Source of the DNA: Leptospira chreensis
GTDB lineage: Bacteria; Spirochaetota; Leptospiria; Leptospirales; Leptospiraceae
NCBI RefSeq assembly: GCF_016919165.1
Contig: NZ_JAFFPS010000066.1
Coordinates: 1 to 25,370, forward strand
DNA length: 25,370 nt
Direction of reading: 5' to 3'
A program made the translations under genes and the position numbers. The number at the start of each line of letters is the position of its first letter. Within the stretch, counting starts at the first letter, position 1. Under the pieces are notes generated by a model that was not told where the DNA came from, searched no databases, and saw only the letters and a program-made list of their open reading frames with translations. Shown here one piece after another: positions 1 to 10,100 of this stretch.

Positions 1-1782
1 TACAACCAACTCCCAGCAATTATTTATAACATTGAATTTTTGCCGGAACCTAGAACATCCTATATAAGCCCCAAGATGGAAGAAATTACCGGCTACGGGA
101 TCAATTACTTCTACGAAAATCCAAATTTTTTCAAAGATATTGTGATTCCCGAAGACCAACATAAAATTTCGGAACTGTATGCCGGTAGTTCACCAATTGT
201 CTTACGTATGATCCATGCGAATGGATCTCTGATTTGGACAGAACACTATGTAAACGTTTCTTTTGATATACTAGATATCGAAAAACGAATTGATGTGGTT
301 GCTCTTGACATCACAAAATCCAAAAAAACGGAAATTTCTTTACTCCAGGAAAAAAACCTAAACACGACTGTCTTCGACAATGCGGCCAATTTAATTTTGT
401 TAACCGATGCAAAAGGAATGATCGAAAGCATCAATGTTGCTACCGAATCAATATTAGGTCTCAGAAAAAACGAAGCGATAGGAAATTACATTCAAGACGT
501 AATTTTACTGCCCGAAGATCGTGATTATTTAAAAGCAGTTTTGGATGATGTAAATGAAATCCAGAAAATTGCAGAAAGTTTGATCCTACGTTGTGTGACA
601 TCTTCCAATCGTATTTTATACCTAGAATGGAGACTGGGAATCATTCGTGACAATAGAAACGAACCATCGAAAATTATTTGGATTGGGATTGATCAAACAT
701 CCAAACGAGCAGCAGAGATTGAGCTCAAAGAGTTAAACAAATCCTTGGAAGAAAAAGTCAAAGCAAGGACGAAAGAACTCCAAGCCAGTAACTTTGAACT
801 CAACTCTGCGTTATATGCTTTAAGGGAGGCACAACAAAAGTTAATTCAGAACGAGAAAATGGTTTCCCTTGGACAACTTGTCTCGGGTCTTGCCCACGAA
901 ATTAACAACCCCATAGGAATGATCAAATCTTCTGTAGAAACATTGATCTCCGAATGGGAAGAAGAAAAAATCCATGAAACGAATATTCAGGTCAGCGAAT
1001 TAATACAATTTATACTCGATACTGATTCAGATGGCCTTCGTATCTTAACTGGTCTATCCAATAGACAAGCAAGGAAATCTCTTACGGAAAGTTTCAAACT
1101 ACATTCCGTTCCACAAGAAGAAGAACTCGCCGAACTTTTAGTCGATTCCGGTATTCGTAATCTTTCCGATCCAATCATATCTAAAATTAAAGCAGTGATT
1201 CGGAACAAAGAAGACTTCCTCACTTTACGAAGACTATTACTCGTAAAACAATCGTCTGAACATATTTTAAACTCAGTCAAAAGACTTTCAAAAATCACCT
1301 ATACACTTAAAAACTTTGCCGGATTACAATCAAACCTAGAACTGAATGATTATTCATTATCAGATACAATCCATTCCGCAATTTCTCTTTATAAAGAGCA
1401 TTTTTTAAGAGATATCAACTTAATTATCAATTTAGAATATAATGGAAATGTTAGATGTATCCAAGGAGATCTTGTTCAACTCTGGAGCCAAATCATTTGG
1501 AATTCCATCCAAGCAGTGGCAGTAAAAGGTACATTACAAATTCGAAGTTTTAAAAGATCAGAAACAGTTCATGTGGAAATAGAAGACTCTGGTATGGGTA
1601 TCCCACAAGAAAATCATTCAAAAATCTTTATGCCGTTCTTCTCTACTAAAACCACTGGAGATGGGCTGGGACTTGGATTGTATCTTGTAAAAGAAATCGC
1701 AAATAGGCACAACGCAAACGTTGAATTTGAATCCGCTAAAGGACGGACAATTTTTAAGGTTAGTTTTCCGCTAACTACTTAA
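1..1782 (+). CDS. PAS-PAS sensor histidine kinase, 5' end outside window
   Basis: The reading frame is open from base 1, and the residues before the first possible start (TTG at 40) still read as PAS fold, so the true N-terminus lies upstream. Counted from TTG 40 it has 580 residues: the rest of one PAS domain (about 1-95), a second PAS (about 105-230), a charged coiled-coil linker (about 225-275), then the kinase core. The H-box HEINNPIG carries the phospho-acceptor His286 (codon 895-897). The N-box is near 484, the DSGMGIP G1 box near 515 and the GLGLGL G2 box near 543. The stretch from the H-box to the second dimerisation helix (about 286-424) is roughly twice the usual HisKA length, as in a known insert-bearing kinase subfamily. 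No membrane helix or receiver domain is visible in this part. It ends tail-to-tail with purM, overlapping by 8 bp. The signal sensed and the cognate regulator are unknown. Confidence 0.93.
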   Translation, partial: YNQLPAIIYNIEFLPEPRTSYISPKMEEITGYGINYFYENPNFFKDIVIPEDQHKISELYAGSSPIVLRMIHANGSLIWTEHYVNVSFDILDIEKRIDVVALDITKSKKTEISLLQEKNLNTTVFDNAANLILLTDAKGMIESINVATESILGLRKNEAIGNYIQDVILLPEDRDYLKAVLDDVNEIQKIAESLILRCVTSSNRILYLEWRLGIIRDNRNEPSKIIWIGIDQTSKRAAEIELKELNKSLEEKVKARTKELQASNFELNSALYALREAQQKLIQNEKMVSLGQLVSGLAHEINNPIGMIKSSVETLISEWEEEKIHETNIQVSELIQFILDTDSDGLRILTGLSNRQARKSLTESFKLHSVPQEEELAELLVDSGIRNLSDPIISKIKAVIRNKEDFLTLRRLLLVKQSSEHILNSVKRLSKITYTLKNFAGLQSNLELNDYSLSDTIHSAISLYKEHFLRDINLIINLEYNGNVRCIQGDLVQLWSQIIWNSIQAVAVKGTLQIRSFKRSETVHVEIEDSGMGIPQENHSKIFMPFFSTKTTGDGLGLGLYLVKEIANRHNANVEFESAKGRTIFKVSFPLTT

Positions 1783-2800
1783 TCGAAATCTTCCCAGTAG
1801 AATCCGTTTTTCCGATGAGATATGCAGACTCACCGAGAGTTTTTAATTCCGCGAGAACAGAATCTGTTAAAGAAGGATCGACCACCAAGATATAACCAAT
1901 CCCCATATTAAAGGTTCCATACATATCATGACGATCCAAAGTATGGTCTTTTTCTAACTTGGAAAAAACATAAGAATCAGGAATCAAATTGATTTCTGCT
2001 CCAATACCTGCAGGTAATACTCGAGGAATGTTTTCGTAAAAACCTCCGCCGGTAATATGAACCATCCCTTTAATGGAAAACTTTTGAATTAAAGATAAAA
2101 TAGTTTTTACATAAATTTTGGTTGGTTGGAATACATGGTCTTTCAAAAAATCCAAATCTGCTGAAGAAGAAGGTAATTTTCCATCTTTTAACAAAAGTTT
2201 ACGAATGAGCGAGAAACCGTTGCTATGTGGGCCAGAAGACCCCAAACCAATAATAGAATCACCGGCTTTAATGGTACGACCATCAATCATCTTCTGTTTT
2301 TCAACAACACCTACCACGAATCCTGCCAAATCATATTCATCATCTGGCATCACACCTGGGTGTTCTGCAGTTTCACCACCCACTAGAGCACAATCAGCTA
2401 AATTACAACCTTTTACGATTCCTGAAACAATTGCTTCCATGCGAGGCAAAAAAAGTTTACCACAAGCAATGTAATCCTGAAAAAACAAAGGTTTTCCACC
2501 ATTGACTAGAATATCATTCACACACATGGCAACCAAATCAATACCAACTGTGTCGTGAATGTCTAACAAACGAGCGATTTGTAATTTGGTTCCAACTCCG
2601 TCTGTTCCCGATAAAAGGATTGGTTCTTGATAAGATTTTAAAAAACTAACATCATAACATGCGGCAAAACCACCAAGACCACCCAATACATTTTTATTAT
2701 GCGTTGAGGCCACATTTGTTTTGATTCTTTTTACAAACTCTTGTCCTTTTTCGGTATCAACACCGGCATCTTTATATGTAACTTTATTTGGATCAGACAT
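1775..2800 (-). CDS. purM: Phosphoribosylformylglycinamidine cyclo-ligase (AIR synthetase)
   Basis: PurM closes the imidazole ring of formylglycinamidine ribonucleotide, using ATP, to give aminoimidazole ribonucleotide in cytosolic de novo purine synthesis. The protein has 341 residues, close to the E. coli length of 345. Family landmarks appear in order: KDAGVD near the N-terminus, SGTDGVGTK in the nucleotide region, VAMCVNDILVNGG, LVGGETAEHPGVM and GLGSSGPHSNGFS. The ATG at 2800 is chosen over an upstream start at 2863 because it begins the conserved sequence and has AGGA seven bases upstream. The start lies inside the 3' end of murI (8-nt overlap), which suggests translational coupling. 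It is the last gene of the htrA-aminotransferase-murI-purM run. Its stop overlaps the convergent kinase gene, leaving no room for a terminator between them. Confidence 0.96.
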   Translation of the reverse strand: MSDPNKVTYKDAGVDTEKGQEFVKRIKTNVASTHNKNVLGGLGGFAACYDVSFLKSYQEPILLSGTDGVGTKLQIARLLDIHDTVGIDLVAMCVNDILVNGGKPLFFQDYIACGKLFLPRMEAIVSGIVKGCNLADCALVGGETAEHPGVMPDDEYDLAGFVVGVVEKQKMIDGRTIKAGDSIIGLGSSGPHSNGFSLIRKLLLKDGKLPSSSADLDFLKDHVFQPTKIYVKTILSLIQKFSIKGMVHITGGGFYENIPRVLPAGIGAEINLIPDSYVFSKLEKDHTLDRHDMYGTFNMGIGYILVVDPSLTDSVLAELKTLGESAYLIGKTDSTGKISIK

Positions 2801-3602
2801 GGAGTTTTCCTGTAGTGGTATTAATAAGGGAAAGGGTATGGTTCGGAGTGATCGTTTTTGCAATCCTTCCTGCTAGATGTACGTAATCAGAATCTGAGGT
2901 ATTCAGGAGGATATCGAGTTGGTTTTTATTTTCTTGGAAATCGGGAAGATTTAGAATTCGTTTCATATGAAGTGTGGTTCCCAAATTTCCATCATATACT
3001 TTCACTTTTGGATAATTATAAAGAATTCTTTCTTTTAGAAAAATATAATGAGTGCAACCTAACACAAAAATGTCGGTGTCTTTTACCACAGTTTTGATTT
3101 TGGAATCAAATAAATTCCAAGCATCTTCCCAAAGATCTTTATCGATGAGTTTCGCAAGTCCTTCACAAGGAACAGGAATGACTTCTGTTCCCGCGGGAAA
3201 TCCGGATACCAAAGTTTTAAACTTATCCTCTTTTAATGTGAGGTCTGTTGCAAATACGGCGATTTTGACTCCCGGATTTTGACTTACTGCTGGTTTCAAC
3301 GCAGGTTCCATTCCAAAAATAGGAACTGAATGTTTCGCACGAAGGAAATCAGCCGCCGCAGATGTTGCCGTATTACATGCAAATAAAACAGCTTCACAAT
3401 CTTTTTCGATCAGATACTCAAACGCATTTTTTGATAGTTCCAGAACTTCCGATTTGGATTTTTGACCGTAGGGAGAATTTACCAAATCACCGAAGTAGAT
3501 ATAATCAATATTAGATGTTTCCTTCCACAATGTCCTAAGAACTGAAAGTCCACCCAGACCCGAATCAAAAATTCCAATTTTATATCTTCCGCGAGAATTC
3601 AT
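2793..3602 (-). CDS. murI: Glutamate racemase
   Basis: This cofactor-independent racemase converts L-glutamate to D-glutamate for peptidoglycan precursors in the cytosol. The 269-residue length is normal for the family. Diagnostic motifs are GIFDSGLGG at the N-terminus (Asp13-Ser14), FACNTAT with the first catalytic cysteine Cys76, and LGCTHY with the second, Cys183, followed by His185. Both catalytic Cys are present, so the enzyme should be active. The start ATG (3602) directly abuts the TAA stop of the upstream aminotransferase, and the stop overlaps the purM start by 8 nt. Its operon partners are not cell-wall genes, although the aminotransferase could bear on glutamate or alanine supply (inference). 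Confidence 0.96.
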   Translation of the reverse strand: MNSRGRYKIGIFDSGLGGLSVLRTLWKETSNIDYIYFGDLVNSPYGQKSKSEVLELSKNAFEYLIEKDCEAVLFACNTATSAAADFLRAKHSVPIFGMEPALKPAVSQNPGVKIAVFATDLTLKEDKFKTLVSGFPAGTEVIPVPCEGLAKLIDKDLWEDAWNLFDSKIKTVVKDTDIFVLGCTHYIFLKERILYNYPKVKVYDGNLGTTLHMKRILNLPDFQENKNQLDILLNTSDSDYVHLAGRIAKTITPNHTLSLINTTTGKLHV

Positions 3603-4904
3603 TTAAGATGCTAAATACTTCCTGATATTGTCTGCGAGAGTATTATAAATCCATTCGAACTTTGTCTCGTCTTCTTCCAGTAAGGTGACACGAAATCCAT
3701 TTCTGTCACAACAAAAGGAACTGAGTGGAACTACACAAATTCCAGCAGAGGCTAATAGATGCAAAACGAACCGTCTATCAAGAGCCGCCTTGTCCATTAA
3801 GGGTGCAACGAAGTCTCGAACCTTTGTGTTGGAAATGGGAAGGGTCATATGTGGTTTTAATGCCCCTTCTTCAAATAAAACAGTTAAATAGAAGGCACCC
3901 TTTGGTTGGATGACTTTGACTCCAGGAATACCGGAAAGGAGTGCCGTTGCCTTCTCTGCCCGTTTTTTAAACTTTTGGTTTCTAAACTTTAGATGGTTTA
4001 AAAATTCAGGATGAGAGTAAACCAGTGGGATGGAAAGTTGTGGAAGAGTTGTAGAACAAACTTCCAACATCTTAGCATCTAACAAGGATTTAATGTATCT
4101 TTCGAAGGTTGGATCGTTTTTGCGATTAAATACCTCAAGCCAACCACAACGAGCACCAGGCCACGGGAATTCTTTTGAAATTGATCTAAGAGCAAAACCA
4201 CAAACCTTGTCGCCAATGACTTCAGATAAGTGAATGCTACCCCATTCCGAATAATTGACATGAGCATAGGTTTCATCACAAATTAAGATGATGTCATATT
4301 TTTCACAAATTTTGACAATCTCTCGCATAACTTCTTTTGGATACACGGCACCGGTAGGATTGTCTGGATTGATGAGAAGGATTCCTGCAATGGAATCATT
4401 GTATTTTACTTTATTTTCAATGTCTTCTAAATCAGGCATCCAATCATTATCGGGATTTAATTCATAAGTTAGGTGTTCGTATCCGGAATGTGCCGCTTCA
4501 GCAGAAGATAACGTAGAATAGGCGGGAGATGGTCCCAGGATCCTTGCTTCTCGTCTCATAAATCCAAATATTTTGGCAACAGCATCACCGAGCCCGTTGA
4601 AGAAAAGAATGTCCTCAGAAGTGATTTGAGCCCCACCCCTTTCGTTCACCTTAGATGCTAAAAATTTGCGAGTGGTTTCATCCCCTTGTGTTGCCGTATA
4701 GGCCCAAGATTTGTTTTGGGCGACAAGTCCACTTACGATGTCCTTCATCCAATCGGGGATGGATTCTCCCTTTTGGATGGGGTCTCCAATATTTTCCCAG
4801 GTAATGCCGATCCCCATAGCCTCAATTTGTTTGGCAAGGGCGACAATCTGGCGGATTTCATAAATGAGTGCATCAGCACCCGAGTGGACTATATTTCTTC
4901 TCAT
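3603..4904 (-). CDS. PLP-dependent class I/II aminotransferase
   Basis: A 433-residue fold-type I aminotransferase. Visible landmarks are NPDNPTG (about 180-185), ICDETYAH with Asp210 that would pair with the pyridine nitrogen of PLP, the Schiff-base lysine Lys244 in SISKEFPWPGARCGW, and a C-terminal FRVTLLEED segment carrying the expected carboxylate-binding arginine. It resembles alanine/aspartate-type aminotransferases of the AlaA/AspC superfamily, but substrate specificity cannot be read from sequence alone, so no symbol is given. It starts 5 nt after the htrA-like stop and abuts murI. The N-terminal region is longer and more charged than in minimal aspartate aminotransferases. Assignment to the superfamily is secure; the exact reaction is not. 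Confidence 0.93.
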   Translation of the reverse strand: MRRNIVHSGADALIYEIRQIVALAKQIEAMGIGITWENIGDPIQKGESIPDWMKDIVSGLVAQNKSWAYTATQGDETTRKFLASKVNERGGAQITSEDILFFNGLGDAVAKIFGFMRREARILGPSPAYSTLSSAEAAHSGYEHLTYELNPDNDWMPDLEDIENKVKYNDSIAGILLINPDNPTGAVYPKEVMREIVKICEKYDIILICDETYAHVNYSEWGSIHLSEVIGDKVCGFALRSISKEFPWPGARCGWLEVFNRKNDPTFERYIKSLLDAKMLEVCSTTLPQLSIPLVYSHPEFLNHLKFRNQKFKKRAEKATALLSGIPGVKVIQPKGAFYLTVLFEEGALKPHMTLPISNTKVRDFVAPLMDKAALDRRFVLHLLASAGICVVPLSSFCCDRNGFRVTLLEEDETKFEWIYNTLADNIRKYLAS

Positions 4905-4909
4905 AAAAT

Positions 4910-6037
4910 TTACTGGCCTTTTTTATAGGCGGCTTCGACCAAAGGGATCGATAATTCCATCTCTTGGGTATCCCGTAATATCTTCAACCGTAAGACGCCC
5001 CCCAGACCAACAAGTCCCACTTGTTCTCGTAAATCATTGATATGGCGAATTTGGAGGCCGTTGGCCCCCTCAATAAAGTCGTAACGCCGTAGCCCCCCTT
5101 TTTCTGCGGAGGAATTGGGTTCAATATCGTAGACCAAAACACCGATGGTTTCTCCGGGAATTCCCAGAGATTTCCTGTGATCCGGGAGAGGAGCGGTCGC
5201 CATCACTCCGAGGGTTGCCGGTCGAATGTTTTGACCGACATTTTGTTCAATTTGGCGGAGCACTCGTTTGGCATAATTGATGGGAATGGCAAACCCAATC
5301 CCGGCACTCGCACCCGAGGAAGAGCGGATCATACGGTTGATTCCCACTACTTCCCCGTAAATATTGAGCAGGGGTCCACCGCTGGATCCGGGATTGATCG
5401 CAGTATCGGTTTGGATATGGGTTTGACCCGTTTCATCCAAATCCTCGCGAGACTTGGCAGAAACCACACCGACAGTGAATGTCTTCTCCAGACCATAAGG
5501 GGAACCCACGGCAATGGCCCAGTCCCCCACTTCAATTTCATCGGAGTTCCCGAGAAAAGCGGGAGTAAAACGGTCGTTACTTGGGATTTTTAAAAGTGCA
5601 ATATCGGCCCTTTCATGACTTCCCACATAACGGGCGGGAAAAATTCGCCCATCGGACATGATGATCTCAATGATCTCGGCATTTTTAATGACATGGTAGT
5701 TTGTGACAACAAACCCTCTTTCATCAATGATAAAGCCACTGCCGATGGAAGAGATCCGATCCTCTCTACTTTCACCAAAAGCATAAGGATGGAAAATCAT
5801 CTCTGTTTTTTTCGTACGGATTGAGACTACAAATTGTTGTGCTTCCCGATAAACATTGCGAAAACTTGTTTGGATTTGGATGGCTTGGCTTTGTTTGCTC
5901 GAAGAAATGGGTTTTGGGGAAGCAAATAGTTTTGTGACAGCCGATCGAATTTCAGGAAAGAAGATCGCAAACAAAAGTACAAAAACTAAAGCAAAGTTAA
6001 TGTAGACGACTGGCGGAATCGAAGTTTTTCTTTCCAT
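4910..6037 (-). CDS. HtrA/DegS-like serine protease with one PDZ domain
   Basis: A 375-residue S1C-family protease anchored by one N-terminal membrane helix (about residues 11-30), which places the catalytic domain in the periplasm. The triad is His115 (NYHVIKNAE), Asp145 (RADIALLKI) and Ser219 in the GSSGGP motif, where most homologues read GNSGGP. A single PDZ domain covers about 270-370. One helix plus one PDZ is the DegS layout rather than the two-PDZ, secreted DegP layout, so a role in sensing or regulated proteolysis of envelope proteins is plausible; general quality control is equally possible. It is the first gene of the four-gene minus-strand run. Its start lies 3 bp from the start of the divergent aminopeptidase gene, so its promoter must lie within that gene's coding region. 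No clear Shine-Dalgarno sequence is seen. Confidence 0.94.
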   Translation of the reverse strand: MERKTSIPPVVYINFALVFVLLFAIFFPEIRSAVTKLFASPKPISSSKQSQAIQIQTSFRNVYREAQQFVVSIRTKKTEMIFHPYAFGESREDRISSIGSGFIIDERGFVVTNYHVIKNAEIIEIIMSDGRIFPARYVGSHERADIALLKIPSNDRFTPAFLGNSDEIEVGDWAIAVGSPYGLEKTFTVGVVSAKSREDLDETGQTHIQTDTAINPGSSGGPLLNIYGEVVGINRMIRSSSGASAGIGFAIPINYAKRVLRQIEQNVGQNIRPATLGVMATAPLPDHRKSLGIPGETIGVLVYDIEPNSSAEKGGLRRYDFIEGANGLQIRHINDLREQVGLVGLGGVLRLKILRDTQEMELSIPLVEAAYKKGQ

Positions 6038-6040
6038 AGA

Positions 6041-7126
6041 ATGCCAAAACCCCTTCCACTTTTGTCGATTGCTCTTCCTTGTCGAACCAAAAAGATTCCA
6101 AGAATATTTACGGTCCTACTATTCCCCGTTTTTATTTCTGGGTGTTTACCGTATTTATTTCACTTAGGTAAGGAACAATCGTCCATTATCTTGGGTCGTG
6201 AAAAAATCGAAGATATTCTTAACCTACCGAAATTGGATATAAAAACAAAACAAAAATTAAATTTAATCCAAGATGCCAGAAATTTTGCCATCGGGGAACT
6301 AGCATTAAATGAAAAAGGAGGTTTCGAATACTATACAAAGTTAGATCGAGAAGAAATTGGTTGGAATGTCAGTGCCTCAGAAGCATTAGAACTCAAGTCC
6401 TATACATGGTGGTTTCCCATTGCTGGTACGGTTCCCTACAAAGGTTTCTTTGACAAACAAATGGCAATCTCACTCGAAAAAGAATTACAGTCCGAAGGAT
6501 ATGATACACGCATTCGTGCGATCGGTGGATACTCGACACTTGGTTGGTTTTCTGATCCAGTTCTCTCCCCACAGCTAAGTTGGCCAGACCATAGACTGGT
6601 TGGTCTTGTCTTTCACGAAATGGCACATGCGACAGCTTATCTTCCGGGAGATTCTACCTTAAATGAATCTTATGCCAGTTATGTGGAAGAGAAAGGTGTA
6701 GAAATTTATTATACAAAAAAAGAAGGGGATTTGAGTCTCCATTTACAAAAATTTAAAAAAGAAAAGATTCGCAGAGAAATCACTTTAAATCTTTTAAAAA
6801 AGTATGCGGAGGAATTAAAAACCCTGTATACATCGGAAATAGATTCAGAAAAGAAATACATACAAAAACAAACGATCATCAAAAGATTTAAAGAAGAAGT
6901 GATCCAAAAGAAATTAGTGCCAGAAGAAAAATCCAAAGAATTTTTAACACGGGAATGGAACAACGAAGATTTTTTAGGTGCCCTTCGTTACCATTCCGGA
7001 GAAGTCAGTTTTGAATCTTTGTTTATCAGTTCCGGTAAAAACTTCCGGCAATTTCATAAAGAAGTGCAAAAACTCTTTGATTTACCGGAAGAAAGCCGCA
7101 AACAATTTTTAAACCAAGAACATTAA
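6041..7126 (+). CDS. Lipoprotein zinc aminopeptidase (COG4324/PF10023-like)
   Basis: A 361-residue protein with a signal peptide ending in a lipobox-like FISGC, Cys35 being the predicted lipidated residue. The zinc-peptidase motif is HEMAH (His192, Glu193, His196) with NESYASYVEEKG following; Glu209 is the likely third ligand. Together with YSTLGWFSDPVLS this pattern matches the poorly characterised putative aminopeptidase family COG4324. Substrate is unknown; an envelope-located peptidase is inferred from the lipoprotein signal. The second half is rich in Lys/Glu helices. The start is uncertain: ATG 6041 has no good ribosome site, and TTG 6062 would give a 27-residue signal peptide before the Cys. 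It is transcribed alone, divergent from htrA, and its stop overlaps the giant lipoprotein gene by 4 bp tail-to-tail. Confidence 0.85.
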   Translation: MPKPLPLLSIALPCRTKKIPRIFTVLLFPVFISGCLPYLFHLGKEQSSIILGREKIEDILNLPKLDIKTKQKLNLIQDARNFAIGELALNEKGGFEYYTKLDREEIGWNVSASEALELKSYTWWFPIAGTVPYKGFFDKQMAISLEKELQSEGYDTRIRAIGGYSTLGWFSDPVLSPQLSWPDHRLVGLVFHEMAHATAYLPGDSTLNESYASYVEEKGVEIYYTKKEGDLSLHLQKFKKEKIRREITLNLLKKYAEELKTLYTSEIDSEKKYIQKQTIIKRFKEEVIQKKLVPEEKSKEFLTREWNNEDFLGALRYHSGEVSFESLFISSGKNFRQFHKEVQKLFDLPEESRKQFLNQEH

Positions 7127-10100
7127 TCTTCTATCATAGCGGATGTATACAGTTTATATCCAATCCAGAAGCGGTCATCTACAGTAGAGTTCCTGGCCGC
7201 TTCTTTACCTTCTACCAAACGAATATGTAACGGTATTGGTAAATCACTCGTTTGTAAAAACTGTTTCAAGAAGAACAAATTATGAACCCCCGTTTGGATT
7301 CCCGAATGGAGTACAAAGAGTCCAGCATTCTCCCGCGCAAGGTAATAAGCAACCCCACTAAAATCATTTGTATACTGAGCCGATGTTCCCATCCTTTGGT
7401 TAGCATATACGGTTGCTGTATTTGTGCCCTTACTTGTTACATCAAATAAAGGACGTTCACCCATACATAAAAAGTTATTCTCACACCATCCGATTTCCGC
7501 AAAATCAATGCTATATGGTGCCACGCCATCTTTTTTGCCATTGGTTTCCCAAAGGAGGAGATTGGCATTAATTTCGTTTTCTAAGGAGGATTTCCAACCC
7601 ACAACAGATACATCTGGTTTTTTAGGAGCAATGGAACTAAACTTAATGACAGGATTAGAAAGAAAATCGGAAACAGAAGCCACACCATAGTACTCCGTAT
7701 CCGGTAAAACCATAGGCACTACTGCATGGATTCCAGAACTATAAATATAGTGACGATTGGATTTATTGAACCTCAAACTAGTTCTATATTTATCAGCCAA
7801 AGACTCTCTGAGAATTACTTCTTGATTCCCTGACTCCGCAGAACGGAAATACCGCACGGATTCTCTATAGATGGACTTGTTATCTGCAAACAATTCACGC
7901 CCCAGTGACTTTCCAGAAGCAAAACTTAAAAAATATGTTTTTTTCCCAAGATCGAAAAGTCCGTGGAACTCTTGTTTCCCAACCATTTTCTTCTTTAGTC
8001 GTTCCGCATAGAAGTCAAAGTTCGGAATATGTTTTACATACAACTCATTATTGGAAAACCGATTAGAGGTAAAACGAAACGTCTCCCTTGCGACCGCTAA
8101 ATCAAAAAAACTTTCGGAACTATTTTTTTCCAAACTTTGTTGTAAGAGAAAATGGAATAGAAACTCATACTCTTCTTTAAGCTCCGGGCTTAAGAATTCC
8201 CCGCGATGTTTTTTATTAAATTCGTTTAAAAGGGAAATATATTCCTCAGGTTTTTTGGTTTTGGCTGCCTGGAAAAGCTTTAGGAACGGACTTGGATGAG
8301 AAACATTAGATGGTTGGTTTTTAAAATAATCGCGTTTCCACTTAAAATCATTCCATCTTTCTTGCCAAAATCGATTTCCCTCCCCCAACTCTTTGTCCAT
8401 AGTCTGAATTTTAGAAACTAAAGATTCGACCATTTCTGTTTCACCGCGAAGTAACAAAGCCTTGGCTAACTCCAAACGGAAAAACAATGTTCGATAACTA
8501 CGACCTTCTTTTAATTCTTCAGAAACTAAAAGTTCAATTAAAGAATTTACCTCTCCATTCTTTTGGAAGGGAACCGAACTCAAGAGCAAATGAAATAACA
8601 ATGTTTTATTCAAATGAGAAAGTTTGGTGATTACAGACTCGCCACTTGTTAAATACTCAGGTGTCAACGATAGAGGTTCGAAGTATCCTGTTTGGAGTTG
8701 TTCTTTCCATGCTGTATACAATCTTAACCGGTAAGAATCATAAATAGAATCTGCATAACCGAACTTTGTAAAATCTCGAGAAAGCACTTTTTCATCAAAA
8801 TTTTTCCAGTCTTTTTTGAATCCATAATTGTATGCGGAAGTAGATGTAAGTGGAGTCAGATAAATTTCTTTATCTCCCAGCAAAAACCCTTTATGAAAGT
8901 ATAACTCCAAAACACGATTTTTAACGACAGTTTTTTCTTTGGGAGTTCTTGCCAGTTGTGTGAGTTTATTCGTTTCCGACTCAGCTTCATTGAATAAATA
9001 ATTTTGAATGTACAAAGTCCCCAAACGGTAAGCTTGTAAAAAAGGATCTTCCTTTGTTTCGACTTTAGATCTAAGTTCATTTTTACTGGCGATGTCTTTT
9101 ACTTTGCCGCTACGAAGTTGAATGTAAAATTCTAGGGCCCCTAAATAGGAATCTTTCTCTTCTCCTATAAAATCAGAAGAATTGAATTTACAATCTTCCT
9201 TATCCTTTGAAGAAAGACAGGACACTAAATACTCATATCGAACTTGATTTTGAAAAGGAGAAGTTGCATATTTTGACCAAAGTGGTTTGAATATAGACCT
9301 TCTTGGAACATTTGGGAATATTTCTGTTTTTAGTTTTGCTAATTTTAATTCTAGAACTGGTAAAGATGCATCCCCGTCATCAAGTAGTGTTGAGGCTGTA
9401 TAATAACTTTCATAAGCATCCACAAATTCTTTGGACTTTTCTTTAAGAAAACCGGCAGCTATAAATTCTTCCGCTTTTTTTCCGAGCCCTTCTTTTGAAA
9501 TGGTAAACTCTTTCCAATTACCAAAAAGCAAACGATCCTTATCCTTTGCAAACTGGTCCAGTTTCATGGAAGTATAGTTTTCCTTCGTTTCTGAATGATA
9601 GGAGACAAGATTCTGAATTCGTTTCGAACGCAAAACCTCATAGACCTTACTCAAAAGATTCCATTGTTTGGGAGTATTAAAATTGGAATCATCCAGGCCT
9701 ATCACCGAGATTTCAGAAGCACTCCCTTGGAAAATTTCGCGGAGTGGCAAAATATAAGATTTTTCATCCCCGAATAAACTTGTTTGTTTGTCGAGAGAAC
9801 GGTTTGTTACTAAATAATCGGTATCAAAAAGATAAACGCCTAAATTTCCAGAAGGTAGATGGCGAACATTTGCCTCCTGTTTGTTCTTTTCTGAATCTCC
9901 ATAAATGGTCACCCATTTCAATCTCCGTTCATTCCTTTCGGGAAATAACTCATTATGAGTTCTATCAAAAAAAAGAGTTGGATAAAAATTCGATTTTTTG
10001 TATTCATTAACAACAGACTTCACCAAACTTCCGTTTGTTTTTGATCCGATAATTTGAATACTTGGAAAAGAATCTGTTAACTTTGGTAAACAAGAATGGA

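Noticed and set aside
2118..2474. 118-aa plus-strand open frame inside purM
   Set aside because: It is a shadow of strongly conserved purM sequence.
2801..2863. Longer N-terminus for purM
   Set aside because: The added residues overlap murI deeply, are not part of the family, and the internal ATG at 2800 has a good ribosome site.
5177..5593. 138-aa plus-strand open frame opposite the htrA-like gene
   Set aside because: It is antisense to the conserved protease core, has no ribosome site and no recognisable domain; the minus-strand frame carries the full catalytic triad.
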